Of a DNA stretch of 64,000 bases, positions 1 to 12,453 are shown in pieces. The stretch is from Erwinia sp. ErVv1 (GTDB lineage: Bacteria; Pseudomonadota; Gammaproteobacteria; Enterobacterales; Enterobacteriaceae). A model generated the notes under the pieces. That model was not told where the DNA came from. It made no database searches and was given only the letters and a program-made list of their open reading frames with translations. The stretch covers positions 68,512 to 132,511 of the forward strand of contig NZ_CDPK01000008.1 of assembly GCF_900068895.1 (NCBI RefSeq), read 5' to 3'. Numbering within the stretch: position 1 is the stretch's first letter; each line of letters opens with the position of its first letter. A program made the position numbers and the translations under genes.

Positions 1-2762
1 GCCTGACCAATCGCTTCTGCCTTCGCATGCTGATCCGCAGCCTTTAGCGCATCGCCCAGCGCGCTCATCAGCGCGGCACGGTGCGGACCGAGCCGGTCAA
101 ACGCGCCCGACATAATCAACTTTTCCAGCACCCGGCGATTCAGCTTTTTCGTGTCGGTGCGAGCGCAGAGGTCAAACAGCTCACGGAAATAGCCGTCTTT
201 GTTACGCGCTTCAATAATTGCTTCAATGGGGCCTTCGCCGACGCCTTTGATCGCGCCAATGCCATAAACGATCTCGCCGTCATCGTTGACGTGAAACTGA
301 TACAGGCCGGAGTTGATATCCGGCGGCAGCACCTTGAGACCCATGCGCCAGCACTCATCCACCAGCCCGACGACTTTCTCGGTGTTGTCCATATCGGCGG
401 TCATTACCGCCGCCATAAACTCGGCCGGATAGTGGGCTTTTAGCCACAGCGTCTGATAGGAGACCAGCGCATAGGCGGCGGAGTGCGATTTGTTAAAGCC
501 GTAACCCGCGAACTTTTCCACCAGGTCGAAGATTTTGATCGCCAGCTCGCCGTCGATACCGCGCGCTTTCGCGCCGTCTTCAAAGCCGCCGCGCTGTTTA
601 GCCATCTCCTCCGGGTTCTTTTTACCCATCGCACGGCGCAGCATATCCGCGCCGCCCAGGCTGTAGCCTGCCAGCACCTGGGCTATCTGCATCACCTGTT
701 CCTGATAGAGGATGATGCCATAGGTCGGCTCCAGCACGGGCTTGAGCGATTCATGCTGCCACTGGATGTCAGGATAAGAGATAGCCTCACGCCCGTGCTT
801 ACGGTCAATAAAGTTATCTACCATGCCTGACTGGAGTGGGCCGGGACGGAAAAGGGCCACCAGCGCGATCATATCCTCAAAGCAGTCCGGCTTAAGGCGC
901 TTAATCAGGTCTTTCATGCCGCGAGATTCAAGCTGGAAAACCGCCGTGGTTTCCGAGCGCTGCAGCATATCGAAACTTTTCTTATCTTCAAGCGGAATAG
1001 CCGCAATATCTATCGGCGGCTCACCCTGCTTCTTACGCCGGGCATTAATCATCTCCAGCGCCCAGTCGATAATGGTCAGCGTGCGCAGTCCCAGGAAGTC
1101 GAACTTCACCAGACCCGCGTACTCAACGTCATTTTTGTCGAACTGGGTAACCGGATGGTTGCCGTTCTCATCGCAGTAGAGCGGCGCAAAATCGGTAATT
1201 TGCGTCGGCGCAATCACCACGCCACCGGCGTGCTTACCGGCGTTTCGCGTCACCCCTTCCAGCTTGCGCGCCATATCGATCAGCGCTTTGACCTCTTCAT
1301 CCGCCTCGTAGATTTCCGGCAGCTGAGGTTCGGCGGCAAAGGCTTTTTCCAGCGTCATGCCCGGATCGGGCGGCACCAGCTTGGAAATACGATCCACGAA
1401 GCCGTAGGGGTGGCCCAGCACGCGCCCCACATCACGAATAACCGCTTTCGCGGCCATCGTACCGAAGGTGATAATCTGCGATACCGCCTTGCGCCCGTAC
1501 ATTTCGGCGACGTGCTCAATCACCAGGTCGCGCTTTTCCATGCAGAAATCGACGTCAAAGTCGGGCATCGACACGCGTTCGGGATTAAGGAAGCGCTCGA
1601 ACAGCAGGTCAAACTCAAGCGGATCGAGATCGGTGATTTTCAGCGCGTAGGCAACCAGCGAGCCTGCACCGGAGCCACGCCCCGGCCCCACCGGCACGTC
1701 ATTGTCTTTTGACCACTGGATAAACTCCATTACGATCAAAAAGTAGCCGGGGAAACCCATCTGGTTAATAACGTTCAGCTCGATCTCAAGGCGCTCGTCG
1801 TAGTCAGGGCGCTTCTCTGCGCGAACCTCAGGATCGGGGAACAGGAAAGTCAGTCGCTCTTCCAGGCCCTCACGGGACTTCATCACCAGGAAGTCTTCGG
1901 TGGTCATCTCCCCCGTCGGAAACTGCGGCAGGAAATATTCACCCAGGCGGATGGTGACGTTACAGCGCTTAGCAATTTCCACGCTGTTTTCCAGCGCTTC
2001 AGGAATGTCCGAGAACAGCTCGCACATCTCCTCGCTGGTGCGTAAGTATTGCTGAGGGCTGTAGTTTCGCGGGCGCTTGGGGTCGTCCAGGGTAAAGCCA
2101 TCATGGATGGCGACGCGGATTTCGTGCGCGTCGAAGTCCTCTGCCTCGAGGAAACAGACTTCATTGGTGGCGACAACGGGAATGCCCTGGGCAATCGCCA
2201 GCTCAACGGCCGCGTGGAGATAGCTCTCCTCGTCCGGCCGGCCGGTGCGGATCAGCTCCAGGTAATAGCTGTCCGGGAAATGCTGCTGGTAAAACGCCAG
2301 ACAGTCGGCGGCCTGCACATGGTTACCGCGCAGCAGCATTTTGCCTACGTCGCCGCGACGCCCGCCGGAAAGAAGAAGTAATCCTTCACCCAGCTCGATC
2401 AGCCAGTCCCGGTCGATGACCGGACCGGCAGCACCATAGCCGCGCTGGTAGGCACGGGAGATAAGCAGGGTGAGGTTTTGGTAGCCGGTATTGTTGGCGG
2501 CCAGGACGGTGAGGTGTGACAGTTCGTCGCCCATCGCCTCGCTGGCGACGTTGAAGTCGGCGCCGATGATCGGCTTAACGCCCTGCCCGTGTGCCGTGCC
2601 GTAGAACTTCACCAGGCCACATAGATTGGTGAAATCGGTGATACCCAGCGCGGGCATGCCGAGTGACGCCGCCTTTTTCACTAACGGGGCCGTTTTGACT
2701 ATGCCATCGATCATGGAGTAGTCGCTGTGAACGCGTAAATGAATAAAACGAGGTTCGGCCAT
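1..2762 (-). CDS. dnaE: DNA polymerase III alpha subunit, partial (C-terminus beyond left edge)
   Basis: Replicative polymerase catalytic subunit of the Pol III holoenzyme. The minus-strand frame opens with ATG at 2762 ([20 protein letters not shown]), the usual N-terminus with the PHP domain, and stays open to base 1, giving about 920 of roughly 1160 residues. The metal-binding catalytic motif PDFDVDFC lies at 1542-1565; its two Asp fall at residues 401 and 403, the same numbers as in E. coli. The missing part holds the beta-clamp-binding and tau-binding C-terminus. It lies 32 bp downstream of rnhB, the standard lpx-rnhB-dnaE order. No frameshift seen. Confidence 0.97.
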   Translation of the reverse strand, partial: MAEPRFIHLRVHSDYSMIDGIVKTAPLVKKAASLGMPALGITDFTNLCGLVKFYGTAHGQGVKPIIGADFNVASEAMGDELSHLTVLAANNTGYQNLTLLISRAYQRGYGAAGPVIDRDWLIELGEGLLLLSGGRRGDVGKMLLRGNHVQAADCLAFYQQHFPDSYYLELIRTGRPDEESYLHAAVELAIAQGIPVVATNEVCFLEAEDFDAHEIRVAIHDGFTLDDPKRPRNYSPQQYLRTSEEMCELFSDIPEALENSVEIAKRCNVTIRLGEYFLPQFPTGEMTTEDFLVMKSREGLEERLTFLFPDPEVRAEKRPDYDERLEIELNVINQMGFPGYFLIVMEFIQWSKDNDVPVGPGRGSGAGSLVAYALKITDLDPLEFDLLFERFLNPERVSMPDFDVDFCMEKRDLVIEHVAEMYGRKAVSQIITFGTMAAKAVIRDVGRVLGHPYGFVDRISKLVPPDPGMTLEKAFAAEPQLPEIYEADEEVKALIDMARKLEGVTRNAGKHAGGVVIAPTQITDFAPLYCDENGNHPVTQFDKNDVEYAGLVKFDFLGLRTLTIIDWALEMINARRKKQGEPPIDIAAIPLEDKKSFDMLQRSETTAVFQLESRGMKDLIKRLKPDCFEDMIALVALFRPGPLQSGMVDNFIDRKHGREAISYPDIQWQHESLKPVLEPTYGIILYQEQVMQIAQVLAGYSLGGADMLRRAMGKKNPEEMAKQRGGFEDGAKARGIDGELAIKIFDLVEKFAGYGFNKSHSAAYALVSYQTLWLKAHYPAEFMAAVMTADMDNTEKVVGLVDECWRMGLKVLPPDINSGLYQFHVNDDGEIVYGIGAIKGVGEGPIEAIIEARNKDGYFRELFDLCARTDTKKLNRRVLEKLIMSGAFDRLGPHRAALMSALGDALKAADQHAKAEAIGQ

Positions 2763-2794
2763 AGTTGATCCCATCAAAAGCTAAGGAGTAGAAA

Positions 2795-3418
2795 TTAACG
2801 CACGCGTCCGGCAGATGCCGCCACGTCGGCGTCCAGCAGCACATTTCTCACCGGGGCAAAACTGCGGCGGTGATGGGGCGTGGCACCGTTTTGGCGTAGT
2901 TTCTCAAGATGCAGCGCCGTTGGGTAGCCCTTATGCTGCGCAAATCCGTACTCGGGAAATTGCAGATGCAGCTCGGCCATTTCGCGGTCGCGCGTTACCT
3001 TAGCGACTATCGAGGCGGCGCTAATCTCCTGCACCAGGCTGTCACCTTTCACGACGGCCAGTGAGGGCATCGCCAGCGCCGGACAGCGGTTGCCGTCAAT
3101 CAGCACATAATCAGGCGTGATATGCAGCCCGGCCACCGCGCGCTGCATCGCCAGCATCGTGGCGTGCAAAATATTGAGCTCGTCGATCTCCTGCGGCTCT
3201 GCCCGTCCCAGGCTCCAGCTCAGCGCTTTCTCACAGATTTCATCAAAGAGCGCCAGACGGCGCTTTTCTGATAATTTTTTTGAGTCAGCCAGTCCGATAA
3301 TGGGCCGCGCCGGATCGAGGATTACGGCGGCGGTGACCACCGCGCCCACCAGCGGCCCGCGCCCCACTTCGTCCACGCCGGCAATACAGGTCGCCAGCGG
3401 GTAGATAAAATCACTCAT
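2795..3418 (-). CDS. rnhB: Ribonuclease HII
   Basis: Cleaves RNA in RNA/DNA hybrids and single ribonucleotides in DNA. 207 aa. The family signature [14 protein letters not shown] is near the N-terminus (D16, E17), and the later acidic residue is in YVLIDGN. I start at ATG 3418, whose ATGA overlaps the lpxB stop by 4 bases, rather than at GTG 3424, because the overlap is typical of translational coupling and the E. coli protein also starts near IYP. It sits between lpxB and dnaE as in other enterobacteria. Confidence 0.96.
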   Translation of the reverse strand: MSDFIYPLATCIAGVDEVGRGPLVGAVVTAAVILDPARPIIGLADSKKLSEKRRLALFDEICEKALSWSLGRAEPQEIDELNILHATMLAMQRAVAGLHITPDYVLIDGNRCPALAMPSLAVVKGDSLVQEISAASIVAKVTRDREMAELHLQFPEYGFAQHKGYPTALHLEKLRQNGATPHHRRSFAPVRNVLLDADVAASAGRVR

Positions 3419-4557
3419 GGGCACAGCTCCAGTACGGCCGAGGCAGCCTGTTCGTCGGCATTCCAGCGGATTTGCTGGTGCAGATCCGCAAAGGTTGCCA
3501 GCAGCTGCTGACGGGTTTCACCTTCCGCCAGCAGCGGTGCCAGCGCCGCCGCCAGAAGCTCGGGCTGACACTCTTCCTGCAACAGCTCTTTGACCAGCTC
3601 GCGTCCTGCCAGCAGATTCGGCAGCGAAACGTAGTCGGTTTTCACCAGGCGCTTCGCCAGCCAGAAAGTGAACGGCTTCATACGATAGCCCACCACCATC
3701 GGGCATTTTGCCAGCATACACTCCAGCGCGGCGGTGCCAGAAGCCAGCAGTGCCGCATCGCTGGCGATCATTGCCTGCCGCCCCTGCCCGTCCAGCAGAA
3801 GCATCGGCAGGTCGGGCGCAACCTCGGCCTTAATTTTTTCAAACTGCTCGCGACGCCGCGGATTCACCAGCGGCACCACGATTTCAAGATCGGGCCATTT
3901 GTTTCGCAGTATCACTGCCGTTCGCAGGAAGTCGGCGCTCAGCATCTCAACTTCTGCATTGCGGCTGCCGGGCAGCAGGGCCAGACAGCGAGCCCCTTCG
4001 GCGATACCCAGCGCTCGTCGCGCCGCGAGCTTATCGGGCTGAAGCGGCATGGCATCAGCCATAGTATGACCAATAAACCGGCAGGGTACATTGAAACGGT
4101 CGTAAAACGCTTTTTCAAACGGCAGGAAGGCCAGCACCATATCGGTTGAGCGGCCAATTTTGAAAACGCGCTTTTGCCGCCAGGCCCAGACGGAAGGGCT
4201 GACGTAATGAATGGTGCGGATCCCGCGCGCTTTGAGTCGCCCCTCAAGGGTGATATTAAAGTCAGGTGCATCAATACCGACAAAGACGTCCGGCTTTAGC
4301 TCGCTAAAACGCCGGGTAAGGTCGCGGCGAATTTTCAGCAGACGCGGCAGACGTTCCACCACCTCGACGATGCCCATCACCGACAGCTCTTCCATTTCGT
4401 ACCAGGCTTCGCACCCTTCGGCCTGCATCAGCGGCCCGGCCACCCCGACAAAACGGGTATCCGGGTGCGTCTGTTTTAGTGCGCGGATTAAACCAGCACC
4501 AAGAATATCGCCGGAAGTTTCTCCGGCGACAAGGGCAATCGTTAATGGCTGGGGCAT
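3415..4557 (-). CDS. lpxB: Lipid-A-disaccharide synthase
   Basis: Glycosyltransferase (GT19) that joins UDP-2,3-diacylglucosamine and lipid X to form the lipid A disaccharide at the inner face of the inner membrane. 380 aa, normal length. It begins [20 protein letters not shown]; the GETSGD motif is the conserved N-terminal substrate-binding segment. It starts 3 bases after the lpxA stop and overlaps rnhB by 4 bases, so it lies in the lpxD-fabZ-lpxA-lpxB run. Confidence 0.97.
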   Translation of the reverse strand: MPQPLTIALVAGETSGDILGAGLIRALKQTHPDTRFVGVAGPLMQAEGCEAWYEMEELSVMGIVEVVERLPRLLKIRRDLTRRFSELKPDVFVGIDAPDFNITLEGRLKARGIRTIHYVSPSVWAWRQKRVFKIGRSTDMVLAFLPFEKAFYDRFNVPCRFIGHTMADAMPLQPDKLAARRALGIAEGARCLALLPGSRNAEVEMLSADFLRTAVILRNKWPDLEIVVPLVNPRRREQFEKIKAEVAPDLPMLLLDGQGRQAMIASDAALLASGTAALECMLAKCPMVVGYRMKPFTFWLAKRLVKTDYVSLPNLLAGRELVKELLQEECQPELLAAALAPLLAEGETRQQLLATFADLHQQIRWNADEQAASAVLELCP

Positions 4558-4560
4558 GAG

Positions 4561-5349
4561 TTAACGAATCAGACCTCGCGTCGAGCGGGCAAAGAAGTCG
4601 TAAAACGGCTGGACTTCAGGATGCTCACGCGCGATGTCGGCAATCTCAGGCTTCGCCTCATCCAGCGTTTTACCGCTGCGATAAAGAATTTTGTAGGCAT
4701 TACGAATCGCGTGCAGCCCTTCTTTACTGAAGCCACGGCGTTGTAGCCCCACCAGGTTGATACCAAACGGCGTGGCGTGGTTGCCCTGGGCAATCACAAA
4801 CGGCGGTACGTCCTGCGCAACGCCGGAGCAGCCGCCCACCATCGCGTGGGCACCGATAATGCAGAACTGATGAACCGCAGTCATCCCACCGATAATGGCA
4901 AAGTCATCCACCGTAACATGGCCGCCAAGGGTCGCGTTATTCGCTAAAATACAGCGATCGCCAATCACGCAGTCGTGAGCAATGTGAGCATTGACCATCA
5001 GCAGGTTGTCACTGCCGACACGCGTCACGCCGTCAGCCTGTGTTGTACCGCGATGGATTGTCACGCTCTCACGAATGCTGTTGCGATCGCCCACCTCAAC
5101 GCGAGTAGGCTCACCGGCATACTTCAGGTCCTGGTTAGCTTCACCGACGGTGGCGAACTGATAGAGGGTATTGTCTTTGCCAATACGGGTGTGTCCATTG
5201 ACCACCACATGCGACTTAAGAACGGTACCTTCTCCAATCTCCACGTTAGCCCCAATAAAGCAGAAGGGACCAATATTAACGCGGGCGCCGATGACGGCCC
5301 CCTCTTCAATAATCGAAGAGGGATGGATAACTGCGCTTTCATCAATCAC
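4561..5349 (-). CDS. lpxA: UDP-N-acetylglucosamine acyltransferase
   Basis: First step of lipid A synthesis: moves 3-hydroxymyristate from ACP to UDP-GlcNAc. 262 aa, the same length as in E. coli. Hexapeptide repeats of a left-handed beta helix fill about residues 1-190 (e.g. [19 protein letters not shown]); the catalytic His is H125 in VNAHIAHD. The start codon is GTG at 5349, 3 bases after the fabZ stop, and the N-terminus [10 protein letters not shown] matches the family. The C-terminus [11 protein letters not shown] is the conserved end. Confidence 0.97.
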   Translation of the reverse strand: MIDESAVIHPSSIIEEGAVIGARVNIGPFCFIGANVEIGEGTVLKSHVVVNGHTRIGKDNTLYQFATVGEANQDLKYAGEPTRVEVGDRNSIRESVTIHRGTTQADGVTRVGSDNLLMVNAHIAHDCVIGDRCILANNATLGGHVTVDDFAIIGGMTAVHQFCIIGAHAMVGGCSGVAQDVPPFVIAQGNHATPFGINLVGLQRRGFSKEGLHAIRNAYKILYRSGKTLDEAKPEIADIAREHPEVQPFYDFFARSTRGLIR

Positions 5350-5352
5350 GAA

Positions 5353-5808
5353 TTACGCCTCCCGGCTGCGGGCACACATCATCGTTGCTTCGCAGACAAT
5401 TTTGCCGTCAACGGTCGCCACGCCCTTAAAGCGGGTCAGACCACGACGTGTTTTCTCGAAGGTGACTTCCATGATCATCTGATCGCCTGGCACGACCGGA
5501 CGCTTGAAGCGCGCCTCGTCAATACCGGCAAAATAGTACAGCTCGCCCGGTTCAAGCTTACCGACGCTTTTAAAAGCCAGAATACCGGTCGCCTGAGCCA
5601 TGGCTTCTAAAATCAGCACGCCAGGGAAAATCGGTTTACCAGGGAAATGGCCCTGGAAAAACGGTTCGTTAACCGATACGTTCTTCACTGCGCGCAGGAA
5701 CTTGTGCTCTTCAAAGTCAAGTACGCGATCGACCAGCAGAAACGGATAGCGGTGCGGCAGCAGTTCAATAATCTCTTCAATTTTCAGAGTATGAGTTTCA
5801 GTAGTCAA
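5353..5808 (-). CDS. fabZ: 3-hydroxyacyl-ACP dehydratase FabZ
   Basis: Dehydrates (3R)-hydroxyacyl-ACP in fatty acid elongation and competes with LpxA/LpxD for the hydroxymyristoyl-ACP pool, which explains its place in the lpx cluster. 151 aa hot-dog fold, nearly identical to E. coli; catalytic H54 ([13 protein letters not shown]) and E68 (LILEAM). The only start giving the conserved N-terminus [13 protein letters not shown] is a rare TTG at 5808; a rare start here fits tight expression. Confidence 0.97.
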   Translation of the reverse strand: MTTETHTLKIEEIIELLPHRYPFLLVDRVLDFEEHKFLRAVKNVSVNEPFFQGHFPGKPIFPGVLILEAMAQATGILAFKSVGKLEPGELYYFAGIDEARFKRPVVPGDQMIMEVTFEKTRRGLTRFKGVATVDGKIVCEATMMCARSREA

Positions 5809-5853
5809 AATACTCTTCCTGTCCTAAAAAAAATTCTGATGGCATCAATAACA

Positions 5854-5888
5854 CGGCCTGCAAAGATCCTCAGATCATACGCAGGCCG
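5854..5888. other. Inverted repeat in the lpxD-fabZ gap
   Basis: The 204-bp gap between lpxD and fabZ (5809-6012) contains a perfect 8-bp inverted repeat, CGGCCTGC at 5854-5861 and GCAGGCCG at 5881-5888, with a 19-base loop. No T-run follows on the minus strand, so it is not a clear terminator; it could shape the transcript between the two genes. I see no other feature in the gap. Confidence 0.4.
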
Positions 5889-6012
5889 CGAATCAGTTTC
5901 CGTGCGCCAGGCTTTCCATGCTTAACATTTTTTTTTATATCTTTCTGATTTGACGCAGTAGCGCCGGACCAAATTGATAGTGAAAGCTGGACCTGAGCCG
6001 GCAATAAGCCGC

Positions 6013-7035
6013 TTAGTCTTTGTTGACCTTGCGTTCGATGGATTTCAGACGTTTGCTGATTTCATCAATATTCATCACCAGCGCTGCCGTTTTGCGCCAG
6101 GTTTTATTGGGTTGCAGTGGAATCCCGGAGGAGTATACCCCAGGTTGGGTGATTGGTCGCATGACCATTCCCATTCCGGTGACCGTAACTTTGTCACAAA
6201 TTTCCATATGACCATTAATTACGCTTGCACCGCCGATCATGCAGTAACGGCCAATTTTCAGGCTGCCCGCCATGATTACGCCACCCGCAACAGCGGTATT
6301 GTCGCCAATCATAACGTTGTGCGCAATCTGGCACTGGTTATCAATGATAACACCATTCCCAATCTGAGTGTTATCCAACGCACCGCGATCGATAGTGGTG
6401 CAGGCACCAATCTCTACCCGGTCGCCGATAATGACGGTACCGAGCTGAGGGATTTTTACCCAGTTACCGCGATCGTTGGCATAACCGAAACCATCGGCAC
6501 CGATAACCGTCCCCGACTGGATCAGACAGCGTTCACCAATCTGTACGTCGTGGTAGACCGATACATTGGCCCAGAGTCGTGAGCCGGCACCAATGCGGGT
6601 GTTTTTGCCGATAAAGCAGCCGGGGCCGATAACGGCACCCTCGCCCAGGACAACGCCAGATTCAATCACGGCATTCGCACCGACGGAGACGTTGTTGCCA
6701 AGCTGAGCGCTGGCATCAATGACCGCACTGGGCGCGATATCCTGAGCCGGCTGAGGCGTGGTGTCCAGGATCTGCGCCATGCGGGCATAGGTCAGATAGG
6801 GATCTTTCACCACCAGCGCCGCGCCGTTGAAAAAGTCCAGATCCGTTTCCGTCAGCACCACGGCGGATGCCTGGCAGGCTGCGAGCTGCTCGCGGTAACG
6901 GCTGTTAGAGAGGAAAGTGATTTGACCGGTTTGGGCGGATTGCATAGAAGCAATGCCGGAGATGACGAGATCGCCATCTCCGTGCAAATCTGCATCCAAC
7001 TGCTGGGCTAAATCAGCCAGTCGAATTGAAGACAT
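6013..7035 (-). CDS. lpxD: UDP-3-O-(3-hydroxymyristoyl)glucosamine N-acyltransferase
   Basis: Third lipid A step: adds the N-linked 3-hydroxymyristoyl chain. 340 aa, normal length. It has a short N-terminal uridine-binding domain ([19 protein letters not shown]), hexapeptide beta-helix repeats from about residue 100 to 300, and the catalytic His region [14 protein letters not shown]-terminal helix follows ([16 protein letters not shown]). ATG 7035 lies 3 bases after the skp stop, so skp and lpxD are probably cotranscribed. Confidence 0.97.
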   Translation of the reverse strand: MSSIRLADLAQQLDADLHGDGDLVISGIASMQSAQTGQITFLSNSRYREQLAACQASAVVLTETDLDFFNGAALVVKDPYLTYARMAQILDTTPQPAQDIAPSAVIDASAQLGNNVSVGANAVIESGVVLGEGAVIGPGCFIGKNTRIGAGSRLWANVSVYHDVQIGERCLIQSGTVIGADGFGYANDRGNWVKIPQLGTVIIGDRVEIGACTTIDRGALDNTQIGNGVIIDNQCQIAHNVMIGDNTAVAGGVIMAGSLKIGRYCMIGGASVINGHMEICDKVTVTGMGMVMRPITQPGVYSSGIPLQPNKTWRKTAALVMNIDEISKRLKSIERKVNKD

Positions 7036-7038
7036 TGA

Positions 7039-7536
7039 TTATTTAACCTGTTTCAGAACATCACCAGTGATGTCTTTGGATTTACCTGCGTAAGCAACAG
7101 CGTTTGCATCAATAACAACGTCGTAGCCTTCTTTATCGGCCACTTTCTGCACGGCATCCTGGATACGGCTCAGGATTTTATTACGTTCTTCAGCCTGACG
7201 ACGGCGGTTGTCCTGCTCAAAAGCCTGAGCTTTAGTCGAGAAGGCTTCACGCTGTGCCATAACGTCTTTTTCCATGCGGCTGCGTTCGCTGGCCTTCATG
7301 GTAGAGCCGTCACGCTGGAGGCGCTGCATTTTAGTTTGCAGATCGCGTTCCATACCCTGTAGCTCGGTTGCACGGCCTTTAAACTCATTTTCAAGCTGCT
7401 TCGCAACTGTCGCACGCGCCGGTAACTGTTGGAAAATGCTGGAAACGTTCACCACTGCGATTTTATCAGCAGCCTGGGCGCCAGCGGAAACCGCCAGAGC
7501 GATAGAGAGGCCTGCGGCACACAACAACTTTTTCAC
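7039..7536 (-). CDS. skp: Periplasmic chaperone Skp/OmpH
   Basis: Trimeric periplasmic chaperone that carries unfolded outer membrane proteins to the BAM complex. 165 aa with a Sec signal peptide ([20 protein letters not shown], cleaved near AQA/AD) and the long charged coiled-coil arms of the family ([20 protein letters not shown]). Start is GTG 7536 with AAGGAG seven bases upstream; E. coli skp also uses GTG. It sits between its partner bamA and lpxD. Confidence 0.96.
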   Translation of the reverse strand: MKKLLCAAGLSIALAVSAGAQAADKIAVVNVSSIFQQLPARATVAKQLENEFKGRATELQGMERDLQTKMQRLQRDGSTMKASERSRMEKDVMAQREAFSTKAQAFEQDNRRRQAEERNKILSRIQDAVQKVADKEGYDVVIDANAVAYAGKSKDITGDVLKQVK

Positions 7537-7590
7537 TATAAACTCCTTACCATCAACGTTTGTGTCTTCGACACAGGTGTTGCGCGTTTA

Positions 7591-7609
7591 GGCAGCCCTG
7601 AGGGCTGCC
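7591..7609 (-). other. Hairpin in the bamA-skp gap
   Basis: The 115-bp gap between bamA and skp carries a compact stem-loop (GGCAGCCCTGAGGGCTGCC, 7591-7609), and beside it a smaller one (TGTGTC/GACACA, 7561-7575). Neither is followed by a clear T-run on the minus strand. They may act as partial terminators or mRNA stabilisers that set different levels of skp and bamA. Confidence 0.4.
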
Positions 7610-7651
7610 GGTGAACAGCGCGCTACTTTAATCGCTTCCGTGCAAGCCAGA

Positions 7652-10057
7652 TTACCAGGTCTTACCAATGTTAAACTGGAACTGCTCGGCTTTATCTCCA
7701 TCATACTTTTTGAATGGCTGCGCGTACGAGAACACCAGGGGTCCCAGCGGGGACATCCACTGAAGTGCCAGACCTGCAGACATTCGAATATTGCCCGGAT
7801 CGCTGTAGTCAGGAATACCCGCCGCACGCGTATCTGCGGTGTTTTCCCACTTGGTATCCCATACCGTACCCGCGTCCACAAACAGGGAGGTACGCACCGA
7901 ATTAGCGTACTTCTCGCTGAGGAACGGCGTAGGCGTTATCAGCTCAGCGCTGGCCGTTGCCATGGCGTTACCACCCACCGCATCATCAGAGCTACACAGG
8001 GCATCAGCGCCTGAGCAGGTAGACGAGTTGTTGTTGTAGTACGCCGCTTTCGGCCCAATGGTGTTGGAACGGAAGCCACGGACGGTGCTTGAACCACCGG
8101 CATAGAAGTTTTCATAGAACGGCATCTCTTTGCCATTCAGTCCATCAGCATAGCCGACGCGTCCACGTCCTAACAGCACCCAGGTGCGGTCCTGGTTCAG
8201 CGGTACGTACTGCTGCGTATCCAGCGTCGCCTTGTAGAAGGCGTTGTCCGATCCCGGAATGGTGACCTTGCCGTTCAGGTTGGTACGGTTACCTGACGTT
8301 GGGAAGAATCCGCGGTCAAGGTCGTTGTACGTCCAGCCATAGTTGAAGGTGAAGTCATCGGCAGAATAGTCGGCACGACCGGAAAGATCCGGGTTCTGAC
8401 CCACCGAGCGCAGATAGCGGAACATCGCAATCTGCGGCTGCATATTGGACAGGTCGTTATGGACATAGCCCAGACCGACGCGCAGCGTATTGTTTTCATT
8501 AACCGGGAAGCCCAGCGTACCGTCTAAACCATAGCTCTTGTTGGTATAGTCAGACAGATCGGCATCGTCAGCTTTAAAGTCGTTATAGAAAACGCGTCCG
8601 CCGAGGCTCACGCCATCAACCGTAAAGTACGGATCGGTCAGTGAGAATTCCGCATAGGTCTGGTAATCGTTCTTGGTTCCGCTGATGCCAACGGTATTAC
8701 CGGTACCCAGCCAGTTTTCCTGGGTTACGCCAACCTGGAAACTTACGCCGCTCTCGGTGCCGTAGCCCACGCCGAAGTTCAGGGTGCCGGTGTTGCGCTC
8801 TTTAACCTTGTATACCACGTCGACCTGATCGGGCGATCCCGGTACACGCTGGGTATCGGTCTCGACCGTTTCAAAGTAGCCGGTACGGTTCAGACGCTCT
8901 TTACCCTGCTCAACCAGATCGCTACCCAGCCATGCGCCTTCCATCTGACGCATTTCGCGGCGCAGGACGGAATCTTTCGAGGTATCGTTGCCCTCAAAAC
9001 GGACTTTGCGCACGGAGTAACGGTTGCCCGCATCGACGTTCACGTGCAGCTTAACGGTTTTATCCGCGTCGTTAATTTCTGGCTGCGTCATCACCCGTGG
9101 GTAGGCGTAGCCGTAACGACCGAGCATCTTCTTGATGTCGTCTTCCATTTTGGTGACTTTAGCACCGTTGTACAGCTCGCCAGGTTTGATCCGGGTCAGC
9201 GCTTCTACTTCCGCTGAGTGACCTGCCATGCTGCCATTCACCACCACGCCAGACAGCTTGTAGCGGTCGCCTTCGGTGATGTTAATGGTGATGTAGATCC
9301 CTTTCTTATCCGGCGTCAGGCTGACCTGAGTGGAGTCGATATTGAAACGGGCATAGCCGCGATCCAGATAAAAACTGCGCAGGGTCTCAAGGTCGCCCGC
9401 CAGCTTTTGCTTCTGGTATTTGCGATCGCCAACGACGTTCCACCATGGCACCTCATCGCGGAGCTGAAAGCGCGAGATCAGCTCTTCCGAGCTGAAGGCT
9501 TTGTTGCCGACCACGTTGATCTGTTGGATTTTGGCAGACACACCTTCGGTAAATACCAGCTTCAGGTCTACGCGGTTGCGTGGAAGCGGCGTGACCACGG
9601 CTTTCACACTTGCGCTGTATTTACCTACGCTGTAGTAGAAATCCTCAAGCCCTTTCTCAATGGATGAGATGGTGGTGCGATCGAGGGCTTCCCCTACCCG
9701 CACGCCGGAGGCTTCAAGGTTCTGCTTCAGCATATCTTCCTTCACCGCTTTGTTACCGGAGAAGGTGATACTGGCAATCGTTGGCCTCTCTTTAACCTGA
9801 ACGATCAGCGTATTGCCGTCGCGCAGAACCTGAACATCCTCGAAGTTCCCGGTCGCAAAAAGGGCACGAATAGTGCTACTGATATCATCATCGGAGACGG
9901 TGTCTCCCACGCGGACAGGCATACTGAGCAATGCCGCCCCGACGGCGACTCGCTGCAGGCCTTCGAAATGAATATCCTTCACCACGAAGCCGTCTGCCGC
10001 GTATACGGTGGCGCTGCTAAACAGCAGCGACGCTATGAGCAACTTTTTCATCGCCAT
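7652..10057 (-). CDS. bamA: Outer membrane protein assembly factor BamA
   Basis: Central pore of the BAM complex, inserting beta-barrel proteins into the outer membrane. 801 aa: signal peptide ([20 protein letters not shown]), five POTRA domains to about residue 420, then a 16-strand barrel ending FQFNIGKTW. The loop 6 motif VRGF and the L6 Cys pair ([10 protein letters not shown]) are present. It is about 9 residues shorter than E. coli BamA, mainly in loop 6. I keep ATG 10057 because E. coli also begins MAMKKLL; ATG 10051 is possible. It lies between rseP and skp as usual. Confidence 0.97.
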   Translation of the reverse strand: MAMKKLLIASLLFSSATVYAADGFVVKDIHFEGLQRVAVGAALLSMPVRVGDTVSDDDISSTIRALFATGNFEDVQVLRDGNTLIVQVKERPTIASITFSGNKAVKEDMLKQNLEASGVRVGEALDRTTISSIEKGLEDFYYSVGKYSASVKAVVTPLPRNRVDLKLVFTEGVSAKIQQINVVGNKAFSSEELISRFQLRDEVPWWNVVGDRKYQKQKLAGDLETLRSFYLDRGYARFNIDSTQVSLTPDKKGIYITINITEGDRYKLSGVVVNGSMAGHSAEVEALTRIKPGELYNGAKVTKMEDDIKKMLGRYGYAYPRVMTQPEINDADKTVKLHVNVDAGNRYSVRKVRFEGNDTSKDSVLRREMRQMEGAWLGSDLVEQGKERLNRTGYFETVETDTQRVPGSPDQVDVVYKVKERNTGTLNFGVGYGTESGVSFQVGVTQENWLGTGNTVGISGTKNDYQTYAEFSLTDPYFTVDGVSLGGRVFYNDFKADDADLSDYTNKSYGLDGTLGFPVNENNTLRVGLGYVHNDLSNMQPQIAMFRYLRSVGQNPDLSGRADYSADDFTFNYGWTYNDLDRGFFPTSGNRTNLNGKVTIPGSDNAFYKATLDTQQYVPLNQDRTWVLLGRGRVGYADGLNGKEMPFYENFYAGGSSTVRGFRSNTIGPKAAYYNNNSSTCSGADALCSSDDAVGGNAMATASAELITPTPFLSEKYANSVRTSLFVDAGTVWDTKWENTADTRAAGIPDYSDPGNIRMSAGLALQWMSPLGPLVFSYAQPFKKYDGDKAEQFQFNIGKTW

Positions 10058-10220
10058 CGTTGTTATGCATTCTTCCTAACTGGTTCCCGTCGCTTAGAGG
10101 AGAAATTGCTACACATCGGCCATCCTGCTTTGAAACCTTGCTCAACATGCGCGTCTGGCTGACCGCGCTTTTGCACCGGGTTTCGTCTTTTCTGGCCTTC
10201 GCTCGCTTATTTCTGAACGC

Positions 10221-11570
10221 CTATAACCGCGAGAAATCATTGAAAAGTGCAAGCCCCATTAACAGCACCAGCAATACAGAGCCGATGCGATAGCTGAAGT
10301 CCTGAACTCGCTCAGACACCGGCCCACCTTTGATCTTTTCGATCGCCAGGAACAACAAATGTCCACCATCTAGTACCGGCAGAGGGAACAGATTGATAAT
10401 ACCGAGGTTAACGCTAATCAACGCGAGAAACATCAGGTAGTAAATCAAACCATATTCTGCCGACATCCCAGCGCCCTGGGCGATTGAAATCGGCCCGCTG
10501 AGATTATTTAACTTCACTTCACCTACAATCAGCTTGCCCAGCATGTTGACCGTCAGCTTCATTAGCTGCCAGGTCTTTGCGCTGGCCTCACCTGTCGCGG
10601 CAAACGGGCCATACTGACGCACCGTTTTGTATTCGGCCGAAAGCGGGACGATACGCGGGATAACGCCCGCAAAACCCTGAGCTTTATTGCCCGGTTTAGC
10701 TTCCGGGGTCAGCGTCAGCGTCACTGAACCGCCCTGTCTTTCCACTTCTACCGCCATCTCTTTACCGGGATTATCCCGGATGAGCGCGGCAAAATGTTGC
10801 CACTGGTCCAGCGGTTGACCATCGACTTTAACGATCCTGTCGCCCGCTTGCAAACCCGCCTTGCTTGCTGCCGAGTTGGCCTGTACCTCAGCCAGAACGG
10901 TTTCAATCTGCGGGCCGCGTGGCTGAATACCCAGTGACGTGACCGGATCCTGTCTGTCTGGCTCGAACTGCCAGTTGCGCAGATCGACCCGCTTTTCCGA
11001 TATCTGTGTGCTGCCAAAAGGGGCCACGCTTAACGTCATTTGCGTGTCGCCAATTTTAGATATCAGTGCCATACGCACAGCATCCCAGTCTGGCGTTTCG
11101 ATACCGTCAACGGCTTTAAGTTCCATTCCAGGTGTAATTTGGGCCTCAGCAACCGGCGAATTGCTTACTATCTCACCAATTACCGGTTTCACACCGGGAA
11201 CGCCGATGATAAAAACCAGCCAGTACGCAAAGATGGCAAAGAGGAAATTAGCGATGGGCCCCGCGCTGATAATCGCCGCGCGTTGCAGAACCGTTTTGTT
11301 ATTGAAGGTGCGATGGCGAAGCTCGGGCGGCACGCTTTCAATGCGCTCATCGAGCATTTTCACATAGCCGCCGAGCGGGATCAGGGCGAGAACGTATTCG
11401 GTGCCCTGCGCATCCCGGCGCCGCCAGAGGGCTTTGCCAAAACCTATGGAGAAGCGTTCAACCTGAACGCCACAGCGGCGCGCCACCCAGAAGTGACCAA
11501 ACTCATGGACGGTAATTAGCACGCCCAGCGCGACGATAAATGCGCCCAAACTCCATAGAATGCTTAGCAT
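10221..11570 (-). CDS. rseP: RIP zinc metalloprotease RseP
   Basis: Inner membrane site-2 protease that cuts RseA after DegS in the sigma-E envelope stress response and clears leftover signal peptides. 449 aa: HEFGH zinc motif at residues 22-26 in the first transmembrane segment, two PDZ domains in the middle, and the second metal-binding motif VLDGGH near the C-terminus. The frame is open upstream, but ATG 11570 gives the conserved [16 protein letters not shown] start, so I use it. Confidence 0.96.
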   Translation of the reverse strand: MLSILWSLGAFIVALGVLITVHEFGHFWVARRCGVQVERFSIGFGKALWRRRDAQGTEYVLALIPLGGYVKMLDERIESVPPELRHRTFNNKTVLQRAAIISAGPIANFLFAIFAYWLVFIIGVPGVKPVIGEIVSNSPVAEAQITPGMELKAVDGIETPDWDAVRMALISKIGDTQMTLSVAPFGSTQISEKRVDLRNWQFEPDRQDPVTSLGIQPRGPQIETVLAEVQANSAASKAGLQAGDRIVKVDGQPLDQWQHFAALIRDNPGKEMAVEVERQGGSVTLTLTPEAKPGNKAQGFAGVIPRIVPLSAEYKTVRQYGPFAATGEASAKTWQLMKLTVNMLGKLIVGEVKLNNLSGPISIAQGAGMSAEYGLIYYLMFLALISVNLGIINLFPLPVLDGGHLLFLAIEKIKGGPVSERVQDFSYRIGSVLLVLLMGLALFNDFSRL

Positions 11571-11577
11571 AACGTCC

Positions 11578-12435
11578 CTATAGGGTCCCGAAGACCAGTA
11601 GCAGCAGGCAGGCGAACACCGGAACGGCAGCCGTGAGGCTATCAATACGATCAAGGATGCCGCCGTGGCCTGGGATCAGATTCCCACTGTCCTTAATGCC
11701 CGCTTCGCGCTTAAACATGCTTTCTGTCAGGTCGCCCAGCACCGAGGCCAGCGCGGCGACCACCGTACAGCTCAGCAGCGTGACGATCGGTACGTTAAGC
11801 GGCGTCCACAGGCGGAATAGCCAGGCGATAACCAGCGACGTCACCAGCCCCCCCAGGAAGCCTTCCCAGGTTTTACCCGGGGAGACCTTTGGCGCCAGCT
11901 TATGCCGGCCAAACAGGCGGCCAAACATATAGGCGCCGGAGTCCGCTCCCCAGACCAGCAGCATCACATACAGCAGCCACCAGGCGCCCGCAAAATGGTC
12001 GGCATCGTAGTGATACTGGCGTAGCGTCAGCATGCCCCAAAAGAACGGGACGATGGTCAGCAGCCCGAACAGCAGGCGCAGCGGGCGGGAAGTTCGCCAG
12101 AATGAGGCGGAGCCGGGGTACAGGAGTACCATCACCAGCGCCACCACCCACCAGACCATCGCCGCCCATAGCGAAACGGCAATCTGAGGAAGGTGAACAG
12201 AGTGCTGATAGGCAGGAAGAGTGAACATCATGAAGGCGAGAAGCAAGCCGCACAGCACGGCCAGCCAGATGCGCTGGGAACGTGAGGCAAAGCCTGCGAA
12301 CTGTCCCCACTCCCAGGCGGCCAGCATACATACCACCAGGGTGATGAGCGCAAATCCCAGTGGCGGCAGCAAAAAGAGTGCGGCGATGACAATTGGGATA
12401 AGTATAAACGCGGTAATCAGGCGAGACTTCAGCAA
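11578..12435 (-). CDS. cdsA: Phosphatidate cytidylyltransferase
   Basis: Makes CDP-diacylglycerol, precursor of all phospholipids, at the inner membrane. 285 aa with about eight hydrophobic segments and the CDS signature near the C-terminus ([30 protein letters not shown]). Start is TTG 12435 with a G-rich Shine-Dalgarno just upstream; it matches the E. coli N-terminus MLK.RLI.AF. It lies between uppS and rseP with gaps of 18 and 7 bases, so these genes are likely one transcript. Confidence 0.96.
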   Translation of the reverse strand: MLKSRLITAFILIPIVIAALFLLPPLGFALITLVVCMLAAWEWGQFAGFASRSQRIWLAVLCGLLLAFMMFTLPAYQHSVHLPQIAVSLWAAMVWWVVALVMVLLYPGSASFWRTSRPLRLLFGLLTIVPFFWGMLTLRQYHYDADHFAGAWWLLYVMLLVWGADSGAYMFGRLFGRHKLAPKVSPGKTWEGFLGGLVTSLVIAWLFRLWTPLNVPIVTLLSCTVVAALASVLGDLTESMFKREAGIKDSGNLIPGHGGILDRIDSLTAAVPVFACLLLLVFGTL

Positions 12436-12453
12436 AGATTACCCCCAGTGCGC

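Noticed and set aside
3472-4149. 225-codon plus-strand frame antisense to lpxB
   Set aside because: Shadow frame with no start signal, opposite a highly conserved gene.
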